From NCBI GenBank assembly GCA_017163975.1, contig JAFFSR010000221.1, positions 8,680,001 through 8,744,000 on the forward strand: 64,000 nt of DNA. Direction: 5' to 3'. The notes beneath the pieces were generated by a model, which had not been told where the DNA came from, searched no databases, and was given only the letters and a program-made list of their open reading frames with translations. Positions 23,870 through 34,636 of the stretch are shown here, one piece after another (positions within the stretch are counted from its first letter, which is position 1; each line of letters starts with the position of its first letter). This DNA comes from Anastatus disparis. Its lineage: Eukaryota > Arthropoda > Insecta > Hymenoptera > Eupelmidae. A program made the translations under genes and the position numbers.

Positions 23870-23921
23870 GATGCATGCTAATTGTCAATAGATTCAATCA
23901 TAAGTCCATTCGCAATAATAC

Positions 23922-24304
23922 ATAACGAGATGTAAAACGGATACTACACCTGTATTCATAAATATTGCCTATCTTTTCATTTTATTGCGAAATTTCAGAA
24001 AATGAAATGCTTTAACTAATAGTATGTATCATAAAGATTATTCAGTTAAATTTTGAAATCAATTCATTCATTAGTTATTGCGATTTGGGTTGCAATATTA
24101 TATATTAAAATTTTTGGATTTTGTATTAGAATTCCAAAATTAAAAAAATAACTAATGAAAGAATTTATTTCAAAATTCAACTGAATAATCTTTGTGGTAC
24201 ATACGACAAGCTAATGCATTTCTTTTCTGGAAATTTTTTAATAAAACCGAAAGATAGTCAATATTCATAAGGACAGGGGTAGTGTCCATTTTACATCTCC
24301 TTAA
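23922..24304. mobile_element. TTAA-II foldback (23.9 kb)
   Basis: The right end GTCCATTTTACATCTCCTTAA is intact; the left reads ATAACGAGATGTAAAACGG, with ATAA in place of TTAA. The arms pair through ATTCATAA.ATTG.CTATCTTTC. The half copy at 8640-8875 is a close relative. Confidence 0.8.
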
Positions 24305-24318
24305 AATATTAGTAAGAA

Positions 24319-24400
24319 ATAGTATATTACGGTACAGTGGCTGAACCGCCACTGTGTAAAGTTTGCGCCAGAGGCGAAGCCAATCACGCCTATAAATAAA
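24319..24400 (-). repeat. Decayed HP1-like hairpin end
   Basis: ATAGTATATTACGGTAC resembles the HP1 hairpin terminus (TAGTACATTACGATAC) and is followed by a short hairpin GTGGC..GCCAC and a GC-rich block GCGCCAGAGGCGAAGCC. The second arm is missing. Confidence 0.4.
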
Positions 24401-25365
24401 CAAAATACATAAAAAATGTAAAGTTATTTGTACGACAGATGTAGTGACATACAAACTAGAAAAGGGTAAAAAAAATCGTAAATATGTTTCACGATTAATT
24501 TCTAAAAAACCATATAATAAAATTATTTCTTTTATTAATTTTTTTTAAATACACTAAAAATAGAATTGTTGTACAAATAACATTAAAGCAATACAAACAG
24601 GTTTTTTTTTGTACATGCTTTTTACGTTCAAAAAGATCCAAGTTAAAGATACAATGACAGATCCAAAATTATATTGTTTAGTATATTTATTATATCTATA
24701 TATAAAAAATACAAAAAACAATACATTTGTTTGTCATATATATAGATATACTAACCAATATAGTTTTGTATCTTGTATGTTTGGCATAATAAACAATCTA
24801 TCAACAGTCTCTGAAGTTGCCTAGTTACGAGCATACGTAGCGAAAACTCTGGCAATGAGTAAAAATGTGGCTTTCGTCACCAAGAACAGAAGCAAAACCA
24901 CGTAATTTCCACCAGGGCATCAAGAAAAATGTTTTTTATAATTAATTAAAAAATAAAGCTTAAAAAATATTTATTTAATATTTTTACTATTTAACTAAGG
25001 AATTTTTCGTCGGAGATACCTTTTAGGTTATAAGAAATTACATTTTTCGGTATTAGATAATTTATTGAAAAATTTTTATTAATTTTGAAAATGTATTATA
25101 ATTTTTATTTTTTTTTATTCTGTTTCAGGTGAGTTTTTAACGTGAAATTTCAACGTTCACACAATTTTCTACGTAAGATTTATTTTAATTATTATAATGC
25201 ATAATTTTTTTTATATAAATGCTTTTGCATTTTTCTTTGTATCATCCAAAAACTACATGGAGAAAAATTCTATCGTAAAAATAAAAAATTCTATAGAAAA
25301 AATTATTATTTTAGAGAGTAACCATGAAACATACTTGATTTTGTAAAAAAATTACTATTTATGTG
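24401..25365. other. AT-rich stretch, nothing recognised
   Basis: Small frames at 24170-24454 (minus) and 24609-24824 (plus) have no recognisable content. A GC-richer patch near 24820-24920 is unexplained. Confidence 0.4.
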
Positions 25366-25582
25366 TATTTGAACCCTCCTATAACGAACACCTCGGAAGT
25401 GTTTTACCATCACTCAACGCTATTGAACCTAGGTATAAAATAGGTTGAGTAAGGAGGGAAAAAGAGGATGCATTTTCTTGAAAATAGACAAAGTGGGGGA
25501 AGAAGGAGAGGCATTTCACTTACTATAGCGAGATATAAATTCTCGTTATACCAAACGCCCTTTATAGCGAGGTTCGAGTGTA
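25366..25582. mobile_element. pogo/Tigger-like MITE
   Basis: Flanked by TA on both sides. The right end, read inward, is CACTCGAACCTCGCTATAAAG and the left is TTTGAACCCTCCTATAACG. A CACTxGxACCTCGxTATAACG-like start is what I know from pogo-type elements. The termini are imperfect, so it is an old copy. Confidence 0.5.
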
Positions 25583-25594
25583 ATAAAAATTAAT

Positions 25595-25995
25595 ATCCGG
25601 CGTGTCCAAAAAGTAACGATACACCTAAGAAATTTCCAAAGTTGATAATTTTTTCAATCAGGTGAAGGTCGTTCTTGGAGTAACTTTTTACGAGGTATCC
25701 GATGGTGACCTTGGATTTGACCTTGTGAACCTCATTTTCAAGGTTATTTTGAGATTAACCTCATTTTTTTAAATGGGAACCCCTACTTTTTATTCCACTA
25801 TAAAAAGTAGTGGTTCCCATTTAAAAAAATGAGGTGAATCTCAAAATAACCTAGAAAATGAGGTTCAAGGTCAAATCCAAGGTCACCATCGGATACCTCG
25901 TAAAAAGTTACTCCTAGAACGACCTTCACCTGATTGAAAAAATTATCAACTTTGGAAATTTCTTAGGTGTATCGTTACTTTTTGGACACGCTGTA
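25595..25995. mobile_element. mariner-like foldback MITE
   Basis: TA-flanked. The termini CCGGCGTGTCCAAAAAGTAACG and its complement GTTACTTTTTGGACACGC are nearly identical, and the arms stay almost perfect for about 190 bases (CAGGTGAAGGTCGTTC; GACCTTGGATTTGACCTTG) around a short loop near 25790-25800. The TA duplication and GTGTCCAAAAAGT start suggest the Tc1/mariner superfamily. Confidence 0.8.
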
Positions 25996-26017
25996 TAAAG
26001 TTTACTATATTTCTCAA

Positions 26018-26180
26018 AAAAAACCTGAGGTAAAATTACGGCAAGTTAGCTTTAAAAAAATCTTTCACGCTATCTTAGAAGTAAAAAGTGTTCTGTCAAA
26101 AATTAAAACGAATTTAATACAATCAACTATAAAAAAAATAACTTAAAAAAAAATCTGTTATAATATCTCTAAAAAACGCT
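26018..26180. repeat. Dispersed repeat holding the empty site of HP1 copy A
   Basis: GGTAAAATTACGGCAAGTTAGC, AATCTTTCACGCTATC, then AATTTAATACAATCAACTAT and ATATCTCTAAAAAACGCT match 37390-37429 joined to 38274-38370. In that second copy an HP1 element sits between AATCTTT and CAC. Confidence 0.75.
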
Positions 26181-26354
26181 GCCAAGTGTTTTGGCGCAAT
26201 GCTTCTCATATAGAGCTCATTGAATTGAGTAATTTGATTATATTTTTTTAAATGTAATTTAAATGTAAAATACAATTTCTATTCAAGAAAAATTAGTGAA
26301 TGAAAAAGAGAGACAAGGATGGATGAAAATAGGGTAAAAATGAGGATTAATCTG

Positions 26355-27270
26355 AGATAGAATCAAAGAGCTACGCTGAGAAAATTATTTTTTAAAAGCT
26401 TGTTTTATAAAGACAGTAGCAAATAACTTGTATAGAAATTTTAGAGCAAATCTCTCGAGTAGTTTACATAAAATGGAAAAATAATAAAAAATAAAAATCT
26501 TTAAAAATAATTTTTTTAATTTTCTAAAATTAAAACTACGCTAAGGAAATCGGTTTTTAAAAGTCATCCTTCTTTTGGCAGTTGCAAATAATTCCCATGC
26601 AAATTTCAATGCAAATTCATCAAGTAATTTACATAAAATACCAAAAAAATGAAAAATCGAAAAATTTTTAAAAATTCTTAAAATTGCTCTATAAAAAAAA
26701 CTACTTTATGAAAACCAATTTTTAATAGCTTCCCGACTACTTAGACAAAATAATAGATAGTATGCCAAATTTGAAGCAAATCCATTGATTAAGAGTCGGC
26801 CGTATCGCTCTGTCCTTGCCTAATCTAAATTTTCGTTATAATAAATAAATTAAATATTTATATACAATTAAAGGGATGAGCGCAATAGCGCAAAAGACGA
26901 GCAAACGATTCTATTTTATGAAAAAATATCAAATTTTCATTATCTTTCGAGTAAAGTACGAAACGGAAAACACAGTCAAACACAACCTCATATTTTCCGT
27001 TTCGTACTTTACTCGAAAAATAATGAAAATTTGATATTTTTTCATAAAATAGAATCGTTTGCTCGTCTTTTGCGCTATTGCGCTCACCCCTTAAATTTGT
27101 ATATAAATATTTAATTTATTTATTATAACGAAAATTTAGATTAGACAAGGACAGAGCCATACGGCCGACTCTTAATTTTCTAGATCTAAATTTCTAAATA
27201 AATAACATTTATTTTCAAAATTTTCCAAATGCTCTTAAATTAAAACTACGTTAAGAAAATCGTTTAATCA
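26355..27270. repeat. Degenerate tandem repeat, period about 170 bp
   Basis: The motif AAAACTACG.TAAG.AAATCG recurs at about 26530 and 27243 with weaker versions near 26365 and 26698, along with TAGTTTACATAAAATGG and TAATTTACATAAAATACC. The array is interrupted by the TTAA-I foldback at 26789-27175. Units are very diverged. Confidence 0.6.
26789..27175. mobile_element. TTAA-I foldback (26.8 kb)
   Basis: TTAAGAGTCGGCCGTATCGC on the left is matched on the right, with TTAA at both edges and the subterminal CTGTCCTTGCCTAATC. The arms pair almost perfectly (GACGAGCAAACGATTC; GCTCGTCTTTTGCGC) around a short loop near 26970-26990. The interior is related to 10924-11255. Confidence 0.9.
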
Positions 27271-27611
27271 ATATTTCATTTTTTTTTTAATTACAAAATA
27301 GCAATTCTTATTATAATAACTATAACTCGTAAATGTTAAAGCTCACAGTGTATGATAAAATTCTATTTTCATATGTATGCTAAAAAGAAAAAGATTAGTT
27401 GATAAATATTTTAGAGGAAAAAATAGTGGTAATAATTATTGAGTTCTATATTTTTTATAGTTTTATATTATTTTAGCTCAATTCGTATATTATTATGATT
27501 GCACTTAGGAATAGATTAATATGTGTGTAAAAAGATAAGGTATAAAAAAAAAATTGATTAGTGTTACGTATTTTATTTTATTATTAAGCGACTAATAACA
27601 TTAAATTATAA
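27176..27611. other. AT-rich stretch
   Basis: Apart from the tail of the degenerate tandem repeat, nothing is recognisable. Confidence 0.45.
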
Positions 27612-27700
27612 AAAAGGCGAGAAAGCATCCGCGACGTGTATCGAATCCTGGGTCTATTGCACAACGGATAAGCGCTCAAACGTTGAGCCACTCCCATCGA
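27612..27700 (-). ncRNA. tRNA-like sequence, probable SINE head
   Basis: Read on the minus strand: GGGAGTGGCTCAACGTTTGAGC, then GCGCTTATCCGTTGTGCAATAG, then CCAGGATTCGATACACG. A D-arm (GCTC/GAGC) is intact, TGGCTCAACG fits box A and GGATTCGATAC fits box B, the internal RNA polymerase III promoter elements. The anticodon stem and the T stem do not pair well, so it is not a functional tRNA. A T run follows at the 3' side. A degraded tRNA-derived SINE is the simplest reading. Confidence 0.5.
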
Positions 27701-27803
27701 TGCAATTTCATTTCTTTTATCGCTTCATATTCTATAACTTGCATTCTTGATTTTTTTTATATTTGCTACTATACGGCACTAGTAAAATTAGAGTATCACA
27801 AAC

Positions 27804-27806
<3 letters not shown>

Positions 27807-27868
<62 letters not shown>
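27807..27868. repeat. (TA)n microsatellite
   Basis: About 31 uninterrupted TA units. Confidence 0.97.
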
Positions 27869-27872
<4 letters not shown>

Positions 27873-28731
27873 GCATAAATAACAACTTTTATGAAATGTG
27901 TGCGTAAAAAGTAAATTTTTTAACAAACTTTTTATTTTTATAATGCGAATCATAACCTACAATAGAAATATAATGAATATAATAAATTTTTAAATTATAA
28001 ATTTAGTAAAAGTGATTATAATCAATTGGTACACAATAAAAATAGATTAAATTTATTAAGCTGAAATAATGGTAAATATTATTTATACAATTTTGTTAAT
28101 TTTTATTTCTATAACCATGGAAATATGCACATGTAATTTTTTTTTACAGTTCATATATAAAATCTTCTATATCCTCTAAACCACTTTCACCAATATTATT
28201 AAAGCTCAACGAAATTCTAAAAATATTCACTTCAAATCCATCCATCCACCTCTATTTAAACCTTATATTTTAATATTCATACATATATTAATCTTCGGAG
28301 TCTCCCTATATGTGATAAGCCTAACATCAATAGATTGTGTTTTAAAGCAAGCAAAAGACCCAAAGAACCTATGAGACTGTCTGGTGTTGTTATATGGGGG
28401 AGAAAAATAGAGGAAACAAAATAAGTAAAACATGTATATAGATATAATATCGTCTCTTCTTCGTTGCTGGTAGTGTCGTCGTCAAACTATTGCTTTAAAA
28501 GCAAGTAGAATATAAATGTAAGTGGGGATAGAAGACCTTGAGCCATGTCACGTGAGTAACAAACTGAAGGTACTATAGAGGGAGGGTAGGATGGTAGAGG
28601 GCCTTGACCTTTACTGCCTCGACGAACTTTATGTATGTTTCTTACATATTAGAGCTTGAACAGCGCGCGTTGCGCGCGCTAATTTTGAACTTTAATTTAT
28701 TAAAATTTAATTATTAAATCTATAATGTTAT
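27869..28731. other. Non-coding stretch with a less AT-rich segment
   Basis: Bases 28370-28640 are less AT-rich (TGCTGGTAGTGTCGTCGTC, GAGGGAGGGTAGGATGG) and could be regulatory. A palindromic GCGCGCGTTGCGCGCGC lies at about 28662-28679. No exon is supported. Confidence 0.4.
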
Positions 28732-29119
28732 TTAAGAAGGGGCCGAACTAGCTGTCTTTGTCTAATAGCGTTTTTCATCATTTATGTAAACACTATCCGG
28801 TATAACAAGAAAAAAATAGCAGCCCCCGCTAGATATTAGTATAATTAGTAAATTTTGTAATAACAACCAAATTTTTTACCGCATAGTTTTTGACTAATTA
28901 GAGACCTACTAGCAATCTAGAATATAACCTATCTTTTTTGGTAGGTCTCTAATTATTCAAAAACTACGCAGTGAAAAAATTTGGTTGTTATTACAAAATT
29001 TACTTATTATACTAATATCTAGCGGGGGCTGCTATTTTTTTCTTGTTATACCGGATAGTGTTTAAATAAATGATGAAAAATGCTATTAGACAAAGACAGA
29101 TAGTTCGGCCCCTTCTTAA
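28732..29119. mobile_element. TTAA-I foldback (28.7 kb)
   Basis: TTAAGAAGGGGCCGAACTAGC at the left pairs with CGGCCCCTTCTTAA at the right. The subterminal CTGTCTTTGTCTAATAGCG is the diverged form of the family motif. The arms are nearly perfect (GCAGCCCCCGCTAGATATTAG; AAAAAATTTGGTTG) with a loop near 28920-28945. The arm interior is unrelated to the other TTAA-I members. Confidence 0.88.
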
Positions 29120-29434
29120 AAGTGACATCATTATAACTTATCCTTTAACATTAATATTATACTTTTTAAAATAAGACTAAATAAATTTCACTCCATTTTT
29201 ACTAATTACCAAGTATTTATTTACTTGTATTAAATAAAATATTTTAACTTAATAATTTATATGTTTTAAAATCTCGCGGGTATATTTACAATTGTGCGAA
29301 CAGTGTACGTGTAAATGTAAAGGTTTTGTGTAAATATAGTTACATAACCAAGAAAAAGCATTAATTTTTATATCTAAAAATATATCATTAGAAAAAATTT
29401 AGAGTTTTAATTATCAAAATTCACAATAATCTTT
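29120..29434. other. AT-rich stretch, nothing recognised
   Basis: Ordinary AT-rich sequence between two foldbacks. Confidence 0.45.
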
Positions 29435-29647
29435 ATAAGGCGACTACGGAAGTTCGGTTCGATTTCATTTTGTAGTTTACAAATTACTCTTTCAATATGT
29501 AAAATTTTTCAGATTTTTTAATTTTCCACCATTTATAATAATCCGTAGAATGGTGGAAAATTAAAAAATCTGAAAAATTTTACATATTGAAAGAGTAATT
29601 TGTAAACTCAAAAATAAAACCTAACCTAAAATCCGAAGTCGCCTTAA
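29435..29647. mobile_element. Foldback with GGCGACT termini
   Basis: ATAAGGCGACTACGGAAGTTC on the left, CCGAAGTCGCCTTAA on the right; the right edge has TTAA, the left ATAA. The inner arms of about 55 bases (CTCTTTCAATATGTAAAATT...) are perfect, while the outermost 30 bases are diverged. Confidence 0.8.
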
Positions 29648-31090
29648 GATCTTAAATAAATCTAATTTTATTAAGGTCAAAATTTACAATAATCTTCAAT
29701 TTATTAATTTATATCTAATTTTATTAAACAAATTAGACGATTTAAGCTAAGAGCTACACGCATGCGGATTTTGTGAGTTAATCACGAAACGTTTATCTTG
29801 GTCATATAACAACATCCGGTCATGACTTGTGATAGCGCCCTCTATGAGTCAGATCTAATAACTTTTACTTTTGCCTCACAACATCTTGTCATGACTTTTT
29901 TTATAGAGGGATGTGTGTAAATGTGTGTGTATGTTTGTATTATAGTTGTATACATGTATGTATGTGTGCGAGTGCGTGTAGAAATGGTGGGTAAAGTAAC
30001 GCCGGCTGCTGCTTACTTCTGCTGTTGCTTGCTGCTGACGTTTTTTACTTGGCTTGAGAAGTACAGACTAACCGGCTCTTCTCTTTTAGTTTCTCATTCA
30101 AGATGCTAGGTTGCTTTTGCTTTCTATATTCAATCTGATACTTTATAAAAATACTATTTTTATTTTAATGATTCAATGGAAATTAATAATTTTAAAGTTT
30201 TTTTTTTATATACTGAAGTTTAGAAATTTGTTTTTTGGTAAAACATGTTTCAATTTTTTTGAGGAGATATGAAGTAGAAGTAATTATTTAACTAGTATTC
30301 ATTATAGATTACTTTTTTATTTACAGATTGATAGGATAGAATAAAATTATATATATTTAAAATTATTTTCTACATAAAGTTATAAAAATTAAAATAGAAT
30401 AAATTTTGAAATTCATAAATAAATAATTAATTTTAATTTTACATAAATGTAACGAGTATCTAAGTTATTTAATAGAAAATATCAATGATGAATAGTTTAA
30501 ATTTAGATCTTTGATAGATGAATGTATTTTAGTATATATGTAATGCCATCAATAATTGAATCTACAGGATAAAATCTGGTTGTATGAATCAAGATATAAA
30601 ATAAATTTTTAGAAAATAATAACCAAAATTAGTGCTCTCAGTTATATTTAAATATTGTATTTCTTTATTTTATTCATATGATTTTTTTGTTTTTAATAAT
30701 ATTTAAACATTTTCTAAATCATCAAACTCAAATGATATTAAAAATATTTGATTTGAATATGATTAATTTAAAATATATTTTATTTATACAGTTTCAATTA
30801 ATTGCGATAACAGTCCATGTAAATTTAATTTCTGTCTAATCAATCTTTTTTGATTTTTAAAGTTGAAAAAGTAAAAAAAATTTCATTACTAAAAAATTTA
30901 AAATTAAAAAATTATCTTTGAATAAAAAAATTACACTTTTTTTCATAATTCCTTAAAAATTAAAAATTTATAAAATCTGATGTTCATTTATGATGGTTTT
31001 TATATTTATGAATTATGGAACTTCGTATTAGATACTTTGGTTTACTCACCTACTTCCTGTTTTGACCTAGTAAGTACTTCTTAAATCTTT
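29648..31090. other. Mostly AT-rich stretch, nothing recognised
   Basis: A TG-rich, less AT-rich patch lies at 29880-30110 (CTGCTGCTTACTTCTGCTG). A 62-codon frame there is Val/Cys-rich and repetitive in origin. 30110-31080 is very AT-rich. No gene is supported. Confidence 0.4.
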
Positions 31091-31168
31091 TATAGCACAC
31101 TGTGTCCTAAATCCGCATTTAGACACACAGCTGCCTGTGAACTAAGTAGCCTATTATTGCACACCATG

Positions 31169-31419
31169 CACGGAGAGACTTTTGCCTCAATAAACTTGAT
31201 GCGCGCCCTCACTAGAAAAAATGATGCCTTCTGCTATGTATTGCCTTACATTTTATAATGCATGCATCACTTTTTTTCGTGCATTAATCGTAAAACACAG
31301 CGCAAGGTTGCGCCGCATCGATATTTATCTTGCATATTCCAAAAATATTGTGCATGCGCGCCACCTTGTAGAGCGTTTCTAAAACGCACTATCTTTTATG
31401 GTGCAAAAGTCTCTCGGTG
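31169..31419. mobile_element. CACGGAG-family MITE inside HP1 copy C
   Basis: CACGGAGAGACTTTTGC at the left pairs with GCAAAAGTCTCTCGGTG at the right. Internal GATGCGCGCCCTCACTAG and TGCATCACTTTTTTTCGTGC match 14693-15053. It is 251 bp and less AT-rich than the surroundings. Confidence 0.8.
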
Positions 31420-31680
31420 TGTTTGGCAAACTTCATGCTATACAATAATGAGTTACTATTAATTTTCATGAGAAATCTGTGGCTATTGACAATTGCGAGT
31501 CTTCCGAGCGAAACTTTATATCAGTCAGATCTCTACCTCAGGCCAAAATCTGCTCTAACATCACCCAGTAATCGAAAATTGTTTTCGATGTTTATGTCAC
31601 ATTCCTTTGGTTTAAACACCGAAAACATTTATCTTTTACCTATACACACATTGTTGATAAAGAAAAAACACCTAATCGAT

Positions 31681-31790
31681 CGACGAAGTTACATAGGCAG
31701 CGGTCACCCATCCAAGTAATAACCGCGCTCAATGCTGCTTAACTTCGCCGATCGGCTAAGGTGCAGTTCCGTAACCCCACCAATGTGTCG
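31681..31790 (-). rRNA. 5S rRNA-like sequence (pseudogene or SINE head)
   Basis: On the minus strand, GGCGAAGTTAAGCAGC is followed by ATTGAGCGCGGTTATTACTT and GGATGGGTGACCGC. These are the universally conserved core of eukaryotic 5S rRNA, including the internal RNA polymerase III control region (boxes A, IE and C). The length is about 110 bases against a usual 120. The first 35 and the last 25 bases are diverged from arthropod 5S, though CGAC/GTCG could still close helix I. A run of six T follows about 12 bases after the 3' end (31663-31668), a usual polymerase III stop. It sits alone inside an HP1 transposon, not in a tandem 5S cluster. A retroposed 5S copy, or the head of a 5S-derived SINE, fits best. 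Confidence 0.72.
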
Positions 31791-32158
31791 GTACACTTTT
31801 TGAATTAAATAACAATAATAAAGTGAGATACGAGTAAAACTAAAGTTAATGCCAGTGTAACATATGAAACGAAGAGGTAGTATTATTGTATTATCATTAT
31901 TATACGATTTAAGTAAATATTTGAAATCACAGTTTTATTTTTTTCTGTTTTGATTTATCATGTTAAAATTTTTTTTATTTGTAGTTTTTGCTTTCCTTTC
32001 TCGATTTATAATTCACGGAATGCCTAGTATTTGCTCTTTTACAATTTTCGTTTTTATTTTACGAATTATCATTCCTGGAGTGCATAGTTTTTGTTAATTA
32101 TTGATTTTTAAGAGTACTCATGTAATGCAGCGGATTTATGACACTTGTGCTATAAAAT

Positions 32159-32284
32159 AGTATACGATACTTGAGACTTAAGTGGCCCATTGCACGGCGT
32201 GATTATCGCCCTCGCTACGCTCGGGCGATAACTTCACGTCGTGCAATAAAGGGCCACTTAAGTCACATGTATCGTAATATACTA
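32159..32284. repeat. HP1 terminal hairpin (copy C)
   Basis: TAGTATACGATACTTGAG pairs with the right end TGTATCGTAATATACTA; the arms pair via AAGTGGCCCATTGCACGGCG and GATTATCGCC to the tip CTCGCTACGCTCGG. The middle of the stem is unlike copies A, B, F. Confidence 0.88.
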
Positions 32285-32709
32285 ATTCTTACAGCTATCA
32301 GAACACCACCACCTCTTCCAACACTAGAGTTCAGTAAATTCCTGTGTTATCTATAAGTAAAATAATCCTTTAGTTGCAGTTCACTACTTTCAGACAAAAC
32401 TATAACATCTGGCAATTTTGATAGTCTATACAGACCCACATGCAAATCATTATCTCATTTAAAATTGAAAAAAGTAATTCCTTAAATAATTTAAATTATT
32501 TTAATTTAGTTTTATTTAATTTCATAATTATTTAGTTTTAAAATTATTTTATAATTAAATGAAACAATGAGGTCAGTGGTCAGTCCCAAAGACTGCCACA
32601 CCAGTTTTCTTAATAAAAAATTATACACTTGTAAAAAAATTAATTTTCAAGTGAATTTTTTTTACAAAAAAAATATAAACTTGCATAAAAAATTAATTTA
32701 CAGAAGAAT
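32285..32709. repeat. AT-rich spacer with a dispersed repeat
   Basis: Bases 32567-32620 (GTCAGTCCCAAAGACTGCC, ACACCAG) recur at about 45605-45640 and, inverted, at 52885-52930. The remainder is AT-rich and unassigned. Confidence 0.6.
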
Positions 32710-32842
32710 TAGTACATTACGATACAAGTGACCTAAGTGGCACTTTATTACACGGCCGGAGTTATCGCCCGAGCGCAGCGAGGGCGATAACGTAGTGCCG
32801 TGTAATAAAGTTCCACTAAGGTCACGAGTATCGTATACTATT
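32710..32842. repeat. HP1 terminal hairpin (copy D)
   Basis: The arms pair via TAAGTGG.ACTTTATTACACGGC and GTTATCGCC to the tip CCGAGCGCAGCGAGGG. The inner stem GTTATCGCCC is shared with copy C, but the tip is in the opposite orientation relative to the element. Confidence 0.88.
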
Positions 32843-33605
32843 TTGTAGCACGTGGGACATAAATCCGCCAAATTAAATCTGTACTCTTCAAAATCAGTAA
32901 TAAACAAAAACTATGCACTCCACGAATTATAATTCAAAAAATAAAAGCGAAAACTATAAAAAACCAAACACTACGCATCCTGTGAATGATAAATCGAAAA
33001 AAAGAAAAGAAAACTATAAATAAACTAAAACTAAACACTCCATGAATAATAGATCGAAAAAGAAAAAAAAGAATATAATTTCAAAAATATACTCAAAATG
33101 TGTAATAATAATTAATTTTTATCAATATTATTGATATTATGTGAAATTGTTTGTTGAAATCATCTTCTATGAAGTCATAAATTGAAATTTTGTTTCACGT
33201 ATGAATTAGCGTCGTAGGAGCGGTGAGGAGGTAACATGTTTAGTATAGCAATAGCAATCGTGTGTAGTAATAGGGGGTTCCCCGTAGCATTTTATAATAC
33301 AACGCTGAAATGACTATACCTCTTCGCTCTACATGTTACGCTACTATCAATTTTAGTTTTACTCGTATCTTACTTGCTTATAATTGTTATTTAATTTGAA
33401 GAATGTTAATGTAAAAGAGTTTCAATATACTACAGCTTATTGTTATTTATGAAAATACTTTAAAAAATAATTTACATATAAAATTATTTCTTATTATATA
33501 CGTAACGTTACCTAAGTAAATTCATTATTGTACCGTGTAAAAAAGTGCCACCTAGGTAACAGAAAAGTGTTACCTAAGTGCGGATTTAGGTCCCGCAGTG
33601 CTATA
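32710..33605 (-). mobile_element. HP1 element, copy D
   Basis: Begins at the hairpin end TAGTACATTACGATAC and finishes GCGGATTTAGGTCCCGCAGTGCTATA. The interior matches copy B throughout, including GGGGGTTCCCCGTAGCATTTTATAATAC, TACGCTACTATC and TTTTACTCGTATC. It is 896 bp. It is joined directly to copy E in the same orientation with only one base between, so the two form a head-to-tail pair. Confidence 0.85.
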
Positions 33606-33606
33606 A

Positions 33607-33736
33607 TAGTACATTACGATACATGTGCTCTAAGTGGTCCTTTTTTACACGGCGCGCAGTTAGCACCCTTGCTGCGCTCGGGTGCTAAGCACGTCGTGTA
33701 AGAAGACCACTTTGAGCACACGTATCGTATATTATT
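33607..33736. repeat. HP1 terminal hairpin (copy E)
   Basis: The arms pair via CTCTAAGTGGTCCTTTTTTACACGGCG/CGTCGTGTAAGAAGACCACTT and GTTAGCACCC to the tip TTGCTGCGCTCGG. Several G-T or mismatched positions remain, so the arms are slightly less perfect than in copy C. Confidence 0.85.
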
Positions 33737-34446
33737 TTATAGCACGTGTGAGATAAATCCGCCACACGTAATCTATACTCTAGAAAATCAATTTTAACGA
33801 AAACTAATATGCACTCCACGAATGATAATTCGAAAAAAAGTGAAAACTATATATATTATCAAAACTAAACCCTTCGCAAACAAATAAGAAACGCAAAAAC
33901 GACTTCAAAAGCATTCTAAGAATGTGAAATTATATTAATAAGCATATGTCACTGATATTTAATTAATAATTAAATACAATATGTTAACAAAATCTTGCCG
34001 ATTATTTAGATTCATGTATATACACGAATCAAACAAAGTAAAGCATCTAATTCATTGTTCATATATGCATCTCTCTCTTTCTCATCGTTAGGCCTTACGC
34101 ACTGTACACGTTGCTCAGATGTCTTATATATTTCGACAACTTAAGGCACAGCAAGAATTTATAAACTATAGTTTTCGTTTTCTTGATGTTTTTAATTCTT
34201 TATTGAAGTATTTATATTTTTTGGTTGATTTTTTACGTATTATTATTTGTGACAAGATATTTCTACGTATTAATAAATGTACAAAGAGTGATTGTGACGC
34301 GTGATTTCGATATGATTACTTTTTCGAACAGTATAATAAAGTGTGAGATTTCTTACGGCAGTACTGTTTTACACAGTTCAAAAAAGTTGTATTTAGCTCC
34401 CGCTAGATGGTGTAGAAAACGTGGATTTAGCTCACGCAGTGCTATA
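33607..34446 (-). mobile_element. HP1 element, copy E (subfamily b)
   Basis: Starts TAGTACATTACGATACATG with the hairpin at 33607-33736 and ends GCAGTGCTATA, followed by AAATC. The region next to the hairpin (GATAAATCCGCCACACG, CACTCCACGAATGATAATTCG) is common to all copies. The distal half differs from A-D and matches copy H. 840 bp; short frames inside it (34119-34461) are not credible genes. Confidence 0.82.
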
Positions 34447-34456
34447 AAATCATTTT

Positions 34457-34610
34457 TATAGTTCCTTATACGGCCTACAACGACATAAACTTATCTACGT
34501 AACTTGGGAGTACGAAGGATTCTAAATCGAGGCTTGACTAAAGTGCTTGTCGCTTTAGTCTCGCCTGTATTCATCCTTTGTACTCTCAAGTTACGTATAT
34601 AACTAATATA
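34457..34610 (+). mobile_element. HP2 hairpin element, copy 2
   Basis: Starts TATAGTTCCTTATACGGCC and ends ACGTATATAACTAATATA. The hairpin arms ACGTAACTTGGGAGTACGAAGGAT and ATCCTTTGTACTCTCAAGTTACGT pair; the inner stem GACTAAAG/CTTTAGTC closes on a GTGCTTGTCG loop. It lies ten bases from the end of HP1 copy E. Confidence 0.8.
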
Positions 34611-34636
34611 GAAGAGCAGACGCGTACAAAATTTTG

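Larger units (their letters stand above)
31091..32284 (+). mobile_element. HP1 element, copy C, with insertions
   Basis: Starts TATAGCACACTGTGTCC after AAATCTTT, and ends with the hairpin at 32159-32284. Shared interior includes GAGATACGAGTAAAACTAAAG (31826-31846) and GGCGGATTTATGACAC-like sequence before the hairpin. At 1194 bp it is about 300 longer than copies A, B, D and E because it contains a CACGGAG-type MITE (31169-31419) and a 5S-like unit (31681-31790). Confidence 0.75.

Noticed and set aside
28662..28679. GCGCGCGTTGCGCGCGC as another HP1 tip
   Set aside because: It has no long arms around it; the flanks are ordinary AT-rich sequence and only the short palindrome is present.
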